From assembly GCF_004296575.1 (NCBI RefSeq), contig NZ_SAYT01000002.1, positions 310,001 through 374,000 on the forward strand: a stretch of 64,000 bases of DNA, written 5' to 3'. Positions 58,647 through 64,000 of the stretch are shown one piece after another. A model generated the notes under the pieces. It worked only from the letters and a program-made list of their open reading frames with translations, was not told where the DNA came from and did no database searches. Source of the stretch: Dyella amyloliquefaciens. Its GTDB lineage: Bacteria; Pseudomonadota; Gammaproteobacteria; Xanthomonadales; Rhodanobacteraceae. How positions within the stretch are numbered: the first letter of the stretch is position 1; the number at the start of each line of letters is the position of its first letter. Both the position numbers and the translations under genes were made by a program.

Positions 58647-60047
58647 ATGCTACGTTTCCTGCGTCGGCAATCGGTGCGCTGGCTCATGCTGCTTGGTCTG
58701 TGCGAGTTCCTGTTGCTCGCCGCCTCGCTGGTCATCGCCACTTACGTTCGTTACGCCTCGAACGCGGATGAACTCGCGGAGTTCACCGTGCACCTTCCGG
58801 AGCGCGCGATGGTATTCGCCGCTGCGATCGTGTTCGGCATGGTGGCGCTCGGGCAATACCAGACCCATATGCGCATGACGCGCTTCGGGTTGCTCGCGCG
58901 CCAGGCGGTGGCGTTCGTGCTGGGTGGCGTGATGCTGGTGATCGGCTATTACGTGCTGCCGCAGGCCTACGTGGGCCGCGGCGTGCTGGCCATCGCCCTG
59001 ATCCTTGGCTTCATCCTCGTGCTCAGCATACGCATCGTGTTCCTGCGGCTGGTCGAGGTGGAATCACTCAAGCGCCGCGTGTTGATTCTCGGCGCGGGCA
59101 ACCGAGCCGCGCAGATCCATAACCAGATGCGCCGGCGCACCGACCGCCGCGGCTTCTGCGTGGTGGGCTACGTGCCGCACGCGAGCGAGGTCGTGGCGGT
59201 GCCTGAGGAACAGCTGATCCGCACCACCCTGTCCTTGCGCGCCATTGTCCTGCGCGAGCAGATCGACGAAGTGGTGGTAGGCGTGGATGACCGCCGCGGC
59301 CACCTGCCCATGGATGATCTTCTGGAATGCCGGCAGATGGGCGTCACCATGACCGACCTCACTTCGTTCTTCGAGCGCGAGTCCGGCCGCCTGCAGCTGT
59401 CGTTCCTCGATCCGTCGTGGCTGGTGTTCTCCGGCGGCTTCAATGGCACGCCGTTGCGCCAGCTGAGCAAACGCTGTTTCGATCTCGTGGCGGCGTCCAT
59501 GCTGTTGCTGCTGTGCTGGCCGTTGATGCTGATTGAGGTGCTGGCCATCCGCATTGAATCGGGCGGCGGCCAGCCGATCCTCTATCGGCAGGAGCGCGTC
59601 GGCGCCCATGGCTGCACCTTCCAGTTGCTTAAGTTCCGCAGCATGCGCACGGATGCTGAACGCGACGGCGTCGCACGCTGGGCCAGCAAGAACGATGACC
59701 GCGTGACGCGCGTGGGTCGTATCAGCCGCAAGCTTCGCATCGACGAATTGCCGCAATTGTGGAACGTACTCAAGGGCGACATGAGCGTCGTCGGGCCACG
59801 CCCGGAACGTCCGCAATTCGTGGCCGACCTCGATACCAAGATCCGCTACTACAGCCTGCGCCATTGCCTCAAACCAGGACTCGCGGGTTGGGCGCAGCTC
59901 AGCTACCCGTACGGGGCGACCGTCGAGGAAGCCGCGGAAAAGCTCAAGTACGACCTGTTCTATGTGAAGAACCACAACCTGCTGCTGGATCTGCTGATCC
60001 TGATCCAGACCGTGGAAGTGGTGTTGTTCGGCCGCGGCGCTCGTTGA
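58647..60047 (+). CDS. Undecaprenyl-phosphate sugar transferase, exosortase-associated type (TIGR03013-like)
   Basis: A 466-residue initiating glycosyltransferase. About four N-terminal transmembrane helices (20-135), a CoA-binding-like domain (RRVLILGAGNRAAQI), a further helix near 280-305, then the bacterial sugar transferase domain: VLYRQERVG-type YRQERVGAHG, LKFRSMRTDAE, RISRKLRIDELPQLWNVL, GDMSVVGPRPERP. The phrase FFERESGRLQLSFLDPSW and the ending LILIQTVEVVLFGRGAR are typical of the TIGR03013 group found in PEP-CTERM/XrtA loci. ATG 58647 has AAGGGGGA upstream. It starts repeat-unit synthesis for an exopolysaccharide. Confidence 0.9.
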   Translation: MLRFLRRQSVRWLMLLGLCEFLLLAASLVIATYVRYASNADELAEFTVHLPERAMVFAAAIVFGMVALGQYQTHMRMTRFGLLARQAVAFVLGGVMLVIGYYVLPQAYVGRGVLAIALILGFILVLSIRIVFLRLVEVESLKRRVLILGAGNRAAQIHNQMRRRTDRRGFCVVGYVPHASEVVAVPEEQLIRTTLSLRAIVLREQIDEVVVGVDDRRGHLPMDDLLECRQMGVTMTDLTSFFERESGRLQLSFLDPSWLVFSGGFNGTPLRQLSKRCFDLVAASMLLLLCWPLMLIEVLAIRIESGGGQPILYRQERVGAHGCTFQLLKFRSMRTDAERDGVARWASKNDDRVTRVGRISRKLRIDELPQLWNVLKGDMSVVGPRPERPQFVADLDTKIRYYSLRHCLKPGLAGWAQLSYPYGATVEEAAEKLKYDLFYVKNHNLLLDLLILIQTVEVVLFGRGAR

Positions 60048-60158
60048 GCGTTGCCGGTCACAGTGGCCGCCGGGTGGTGGGGGCGTGCAGGTCGATCCGT
60101 TTGGCCAACGGACCGTGCACGGCAGCCGCCTGGCGACCAGTGTGACTGGTTGCGTACC

Positions 60159-60884
60159 TCAGTGCCCAGTGATCTGCGCCGGCCTGTCGCCCGTATGCAA
60201 GGCGCGCAACGGCGAGCTATGCCAGTCCACCACCTGATCACGATCAAAGCGGACCCAGGACGGCCCGTACTCCCAGAGGTCGCCATGCGTCGATACTGGA
60301 TCGCCCTCGATCGCCCGCACTTCGTCGGCGGACATGCCCAGGCGCAACGCGGGTGCATCGGGAGCATCGTCCTGCGCGACGGTGGCGGCGTCCGAAGACT
60401 GCGTATCGTCCTCGGAGACGCTGCCGGCCCCTGCCCCGAACGACGCCGAATAGAGGTTCCAGGCAAACACGCCGAGTGCCACCACCACCAGCACTACGGC
60501 AACTCGCCCGCGCGTGCGTCGTTTGGCGGCCGCGACCTCGCTCACCGGATGAAACGGAGTGCCGGCCAGAGGCGGTGCAGTCCGCGAAGCGGCGAAAGGA
60601 TCGGCCACCGCGGGGAATACATCGCTCGTCGCATCACGCGTCACGGGCGCCCCAGGCAACCGTCCATGGCGGCGATGGAAGTCCATCGCCGCACCGTATT
60701 GCGCCGTAAGCCGCTGCAGCCGCGCCGAGGCCCTGGCGTCGATGGCAAGGTTGGGCCGGCGATCGGGATGCAGCATGGCCACGCGACGACGGTAGGCCTG
60801 CTTCAGCTCCGCAAGATCGCACCCGGGGCTCAGCCCGAGCTGCCGGTACAGATCCAGAAAATCGGTCTCCCGCGTCACCGGCAT
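60159..60884 (-). CDS. Membrane-anchored J-domain protein
   Basis: A 241-residue protein. N-terminal J domain (about 8-75) with the essential HPD in RRVAMLHPDRRPN; a Pro/Ala-rich linker; one transmembrane helix (about 127-144, VAVVLVVVALGVFAWNL); and a C-terminal domain (about 180-235) that resembles SmpA/OmlA-type DUFs (LRLGMSADEVRAIEGDPVS, LWEYGPSWVRFD). A co-chaperone tied to the membrane, encoded against the flow of the locus. Confidence 0.75.
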   Translation of the reverse strand: MPVTRETDFLDLYRQLGLSPGCDLAELKQAYRRRVAMLHPDRRPNLAIDARASARLQRLTAQYGAAMDFHRRHGRLPGAPVTRDATSDVFPAVADPFAASRTAPPLAGTPFHPVSEVAAAKRRTRGRVAVVLVVVALGVFAWNLYSASFGAGAGSVSEDDTQSSDAATVAQDDAPDAPALRLGMSADEVRAIEGDPVSTHGDLWEYGPSWVRFDRDQVVDWHSSPLRALHTGDRPAQITGH

Positions 60885-61062
60885 CCCCCTACCCGTGGCG
60901 TTGAACCGTGGTGGGAGGGAATCGGCCTGTCATCGCCTCCGAAGACTCGGAGGCCATGCACCCAACCCACCCGGTTTGGCCGTCCATACGACGTCCGTTT
61001 CGAGCTTGACACGATGTAATGCCAATCACAATATCGGACCAACGCGACAGGAAAAGACACGT

Positions 61063-61929
61063 ATGCGAGGTATCACCTCTCTGCTTGCTGCCCGTGCGTC
61101 CCGCGCGCGCGCGTCGTGGTTGCTGCTCTGCCTGCTGATGGCAACTGCCCCTACCCTGCTAGCCGGCACCATCGACGACCCGGTGCCTTCCGCCATGCCC
61201 AAGCCACCCACGCTCGGCGCGCACACCATGCTGAACCAGTCGGACGGTCAGGGCAGCACGCCAGCCGTCACGTCCGCGGTGAATACGCAGGAAAGCGGCA
61301 GTTCGCTGCTGGTGCTGATCGCCGGTTACGCGAAGAATCCCGATACCCCCACCGACAGCTACGGCAACCAGTGGAAGCCGGTCGGGGAGCCCGTCGTCTA
61401 CAACGGCTACGACGAGCGCTTCAACGCGCGCGCCTACCTCGCCATCGACGCGCACGGAGGCAAGGGGCATACCGTGCAGGTGGTGAAGGACGGGGCGCCC
61501 GAAGGCGAGATCACCATACCCTTCATCGAGATCGCCCACGCGGGCAAGCTGCAGGACGTCGCACAGAACTATCCGACGCCTGGCGTTGCCGAGCGAGCCA
61601 CCAATCGGCTGAGGCGCGCATGGCAGGGCTTCAACGGCGAACCCGATTCCACCAACACCGCGCTCACCAGTGGCACGGTGACCACCACGGGCCCGGCGAC
61701 GCTGGTCGCGGTATGGCTCGGCGATGCCTACGTCTACTCGATGTCCGCCGTTCCCGGCGATGGCTTCAAGGTGATCGACAGCTACCTGCAACTGCCGTCC
61801 AACAGCGGCGTGCAGGCCGCTGTTGCCGTGCGGCAGGTCGATACCGCGGGCACCTATTCCGTCACCTGGCATGGCACGCCCGCCCAAGGCGCCATCCTGT
61901 GGTTGTTCGCCTTCCAGGCCGCTCCCTGA
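61063..61929 (+). CDS. Secreted protein of unknown function
   Basis: A 288-residue protein with a signal peptide (SRARASWLLLCLLMATAPTLLAG, cleaved near 36) and a beta-rich mature domain. Recurrent patterns (SLLVLIAGYAKNPDTPTDSYGNQW, LVAVWLGDAYVYSMSAVPGDGF, AVAVRQVDTAGTYSVTWHG) resemble beta-sandwich surface domains, but no family is recognised. ATG 61063 with AGGAAAAG upstream. No PEP-CTERM tail is present. Confidence 0.7.
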   Translation: MRGITSLLAARASRARASWLLLCLLMATAPTLLAGTIDDPVPSAMPKPPTLGAHTMLNQSDGQGSTPAVTSAVNTQESGSSLLVLIAGYAKNPDTPTDSYGNQWKPVGEPVVYNGYDERFNARAYLAIDAHGGKGHTVQVVKDGAPEGEITIPFIEIAHAGKLQDVAQNYPTPGVAERATNRLRRAWQGFNGEPDSTNTALTSGTVTTTGPATLVAVWLGDAYVYSMSAVPGDGFKVIDSYLQLPSNSGVQAAVAVRQVDTAGTYSVTWHGTPAQGAILWLFAFQAAP

Positions 61930-62336
61930 CCCCAGCTCGAGCACCACACCTGTAACAGGTGTGTATCACTTTCCATCGCACCACCAACCTCGTGCCGCCG
62001 CTCGAGCGAGGCCCCGCGTCCGCTGCGCCAGGGCGCGACACGATCGCTACCCCTTAAAGCCTATTCCGTCGGAGAGGTCGCTCAAGCGACATCGCAGCCT
62101 CCTGCTGCTTAGGGCGTATTCACACAAAAATGGCGGCGACGGAGACTACAGGCGTTCCGGTACATGACCTGCGTTGCGCGGCGTCTACACCGATCTTCAG
62201 GACACGGCTTCGGGGGAAGGTGTCTTCGACACGCGACAGAGCCAAGGTGGTTCACGTCGACCCAGCATCGAAGCCAGCCAGGGATCGGTAAACGACATCG
62301 CGGCAGTGCGAACCACGAAAGTTCAGGGGGAGAACC
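61930..62336. other. Intergenic region upstream of the cupin/NRPS genes
   Basis: About 405 bases with no gene. It holds a perfect 19-bp palindrome at 61945-61963 and probably the promoter of the cupin-NRPS operon. Confidence 0.5.
61945..61963. promoter_or_regulatory. Perfect palindrome, possible operator
   Basis: CACACCTGT-a-ACAGGTGTG, arms of nine with a single central base, 16 bases past the secreted-protein stop and 374 before the cupin start. No U-tract follows, so an operator is as likely as a terminator. Confidence 0.4.
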
Positions 62337-63251
62337 ATGAACGCCGATGTCGCTCGGCTCATCGATCTGGATTGGGACAATTTCGATCCATGGCGCATCC
62401 AGCCCGCGCGCCATCACCTGACCGATCATCCACTGCTGCAACTCCCCCAACTGGTGGAGCTTGGCAAGCGCCTGGAAGCCCGCGGGCGCGTGCGCACGCA
62501 CAGCGACGACGCCACCGCCGGCACGCCGTTCAACAACGCGCCGCGGATGCATCCCAACGCGAAGTCGGCGGCGACCACGCTGCAGGACATCGCCCAGGCC
62601 AAGGCCTGGATGTCGCTGCTCAACGTGCAGACCGACGACCTCTACCGCTCGCTGGTGGATGACGTGCTGGACAGCATCAGGCCGGCCGTCGACCGTGTCG
62701 ATCCCGGCATGAGCTATCGCGGCGGCTGGATCTTCATCACCTCCCCGAACGCGGTGACGCCGTTCCACTTCGACAAGGAACACAACTTCATCATGCAGGT
62801 GAGCGGTCGCAAGACGCTCTACGTATGGGATCACCGCGATACCGTCGCCGCCAGCGAAGAGGCGCGCGATCGCTTTCACGCCTCTCACGAGCGCGATCGC
62901 CTGCACTGGGATGACAGCCTGCGCGAGCGCGCCACCGTGTTCCACCTGGAACCCGGCCAGGGTGCGTACATGCCATCGACCAGCCCGCACATGGTGGAGA
63001 ACGGCGACAACGCCTCGGTCACCATCAGCTTCACCTACTACACCGAGTCCACGCGCCGCGACAGCCTGCTGCACAGCGCGCACGAGCGCCTGCGCGGCTG
63101 GGGTATCGCACCACCCGCCGTGGGCAAGAACCCGCTGCTCGACGCGCTGTTGCACGCGGGCTTCCGCTCCACCATCGATTCGCGCGAGTGGTTGCGCCGC
63201 TCGCTTGGCAAGCAGCCGAACACGGATCGCTCGGCCTACGCCATCGCTTGA
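62337..63251 (+). CDS. JmjC/cupin-like protein, candidate hydroxylase
   Basis: A 304-residue cupin-like protein. TPFHFDKEHNFIMQVSG carries a His-x-Asp metal pair, and the second His is in PSTSPHMVEN; YVWDHRD is the strand between them. This is the layout of JmjC/asparaginyl-hydroxylase relatives, iron and 2-oxoglutarate dependent. 35 bases before the NRPS start, so it may hydroxylate the peptide or its building block. A regulator role is also possible. Confidence 0.75.
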   Translation: MNADVARLIDLDWDNFDPWRIQPARHHLTDHPLLQLPQLVELGKRLEARGRVRTHSDDATAGTPFNNAPRMHPNAKSAATTLQDIAQAKAWMSLLNVQTDDLYRSLVDDVLDSIRPAVDRVDPGMSYRGGWIFITSPNAVTPFHFDKEHNFIMQVSGRKTLYVWDHRDTVAASEEARDRFHASHERDRLHWDDSLRERATVFHLEPGQGAYMPSTSPHMVENGDNASVTISFTYYTESTRRDSLLHSAHERLRGWGIAPPAVGKNPLLDALLHAGFRSTIDSREWLRRSLGKQPNTDRSAYAIA

Positions 63252-63286
63252 GTAGTAAACACCCGCAAGGGTGCAGGGGATGTCCC

Positions 63287-64000
63287 ATGACGCAGCCAAA
63301 CAACGCGCAAGCGACACCGGCGAGCCAGGAGCTTTCGTTGCTCGACGTGCTGGTACGGCAGTCCTCGCCGACCGCTGCCATACCGAGGGAACGGCTGGAA
63401 ATGGTGTTGGACCGGGAGGTCCTCGATGCGCTCACCCGGCGCGCGGAACGCCATGAGCTCTCGCTCCACGCGCTGCTGACGGCAGCGCTTGCCTTGCTCG
63501 AGTCGCGCCTGACCGGCCGAAGCCGGATTGCACTGACTGTCGCCGATGCGATCGTCTGCTATGACATCCCGCTTCATGGCCTTGTCGATGAGTGGCTGGC
63601 CACGTCCCCCTGTCCGGCCACGACGAACGACGCAGTGCCCAGCCTGATCGGCGGCTGGCGTGACACGTCGTCGACCTCACCGATCACCGACATGCCGTTG
63701 AGCTGGTCGCTGGGCGCCGACGGCAGGCACGTCGCCATGGATTTCGATACCAACGTCTTCGACGAAGCCATGCTGTTGATGCTGGGCAAGGGCTTGACGC
63801 ACGTGTGCCAGGGTTTGGCGCATTCGCAGCATCTGGAGGACGTCGTTGCGTTCGACGCGGCATCGCAGCAGCGCACGCTGGCGGATTGGAACGCTACGGC
63901 CATTGAGCGCAACCCGCAGGACACCGTACACGGGTTGTTCCGCACGGTCGCCGCCGCGCACCCCGATGCCACGGCGCTGGAGGGTACGCAGGGAGGTATG
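63287..64000 (+). CDS. Non-ribosomal peptide synthetase, N-terminal part (runs off the window)
   Basis: 238 codons from ATG 63287 (GGGGATG-type site upstream) with no stop before the right edge. Residues about 40-190 match the C-terminal lobe of a condensation domain (LSLHALLTAALALLESRL, MDFDTNVFDEAMLLMLGKG); the N-terminal lobe with the HHxxxDG motif is absent. The linker QRTLADWNATAIERNPQD leads into an adenylation domain opening (TVHGLFRTVAAAHPDATAL). It needs the phosphopantetheinyl transferase at 57701. Product unknown. Confidence 0.85.
   Translation, partial: MTQPNNAQATPASQELSLLDVLVRQSSPTAAIPRERLEMVLDREVLDALTRRAERHELSLHALLTAALALLESRLTGRSRIALTVADAIVCYDIPLHGLVDEWLATSPCPATTNDAVPSLIGGWRDTSSTSPITDMPLSWSLGADGRHVAMDFDTNVFDEAMLLMLGKGLTHVCQGLAHSQHLEDVVAFDAASQQRTLADWNATAIERNPQDTVHGLFRTVAAAHPDATALEGTQGGM

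Noticed and set aside
61945-61963. Palindrome as a lux-type quorum-sensing box
   Set aside because: Centre and spacing do not match lux/las box layout; kept only as a possible operator.

Overview
The window reads as high-GC gammaproteobacterial chromosome. The protein families and gene orders (rpoE-rseA-mucD with no rseB; lepA-lepB-DUF4845-rnc-era-recO; tig-clpP-clpX-lon-hupB-ppiD; mltD-gloB-yafS-rnhA-dnaQ) point to Xanthomonadales, most likely Rhodanobacteraceae (Dyella, Luteibacter or Rhodanobacter type). That placement is inference from gene content and protein flavour, not from a search.

Layout. 1-2.8 kb (minus): start of a TRAM-domain protein (probably RlmD), a YdbL lipoprotein and a YdbH-like envelope protein. 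2.8-3.6 kb: a lone response regulator with a C-terminal Hpt domain. 3.6-9.4 kb (minus): lepA-lepB-DUF4845-rnc-era-recO. 9.8 kb: a small exported Cys-containing peptide in locally lower-GC DNA. 10-13 kb (minus): the envelope stress module rpoE-rseA-mucD with a near-consensus sigma-E promoter in front of rpoE. 13.2-16.2 kb (minus): a two-gene c-di-GMP module. 16.4-18.5 kb: a fatty-acid beta-oxidation multifunctional enzyme. 18.6-23.7 kb (minus): YaiL/DUF2058, SlyX, UDP-glucose dehydrogenase, an FKBP isomerase and a Kef-type antiporter. 24 kb: tRNA-Ala, tRNA-Glu and tRNA-Asp behind a good promoter. 24.4-28.3 kb: yqiB, ppsR and divergent ppsA (TTG start).

28.4-35.6 kb: an NTF2-like secreted protein, a second short signal peptidase, tRNA-Ser, two tandem structured repeats with covarying hairpins, a PP2C phosphatase, dnaQ-rnhA-yafS, divergent gloB-mltD, and a fabI remnant with a large internal deletion. 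35.6-44.6 kb (minus): the proteostasis block tig-clpP-clpX-lon-hupB-ppiD with three tRNAs. 44.9-50 kb: a periplasmic formylglycine-generating-enzyme-like protein, rnd, tRNA-Ala(CGC), DUF2076. 49.3-53.1 kb (minus): an iron operon (TonB receptor, PiuC/YbiX dioxygenase, Sel1 protein) with a Fur box.

53.6-64 kb is the accessory region and the most interesting part: a TviB-type nucleotide-sugar dehydrogenase, a uronate-type epimerase, a GMC oxidoreductase, a 4'-phosphopantetheinyl transferase, a sugar transferase of the exosortase-associated TIGR03013 type, a membrane J-domain protein (opposite strand), a secreted protein of unknown function, a JmjC/cupin-like protein and the first 238 codons of an NRPS that starts in a partial condensation domain. 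Together they look like the left end of a combined exopolysaccharide and non-ribosomal peptide locus continuing past the right edge. The sugar genes would supply and start a lipid-linked polysaccharide, the transferase would activate NRPS carrier domains, and the GMC and cupin proteins are candidate tailoring enzymes. The product cannot be predicted from this window.
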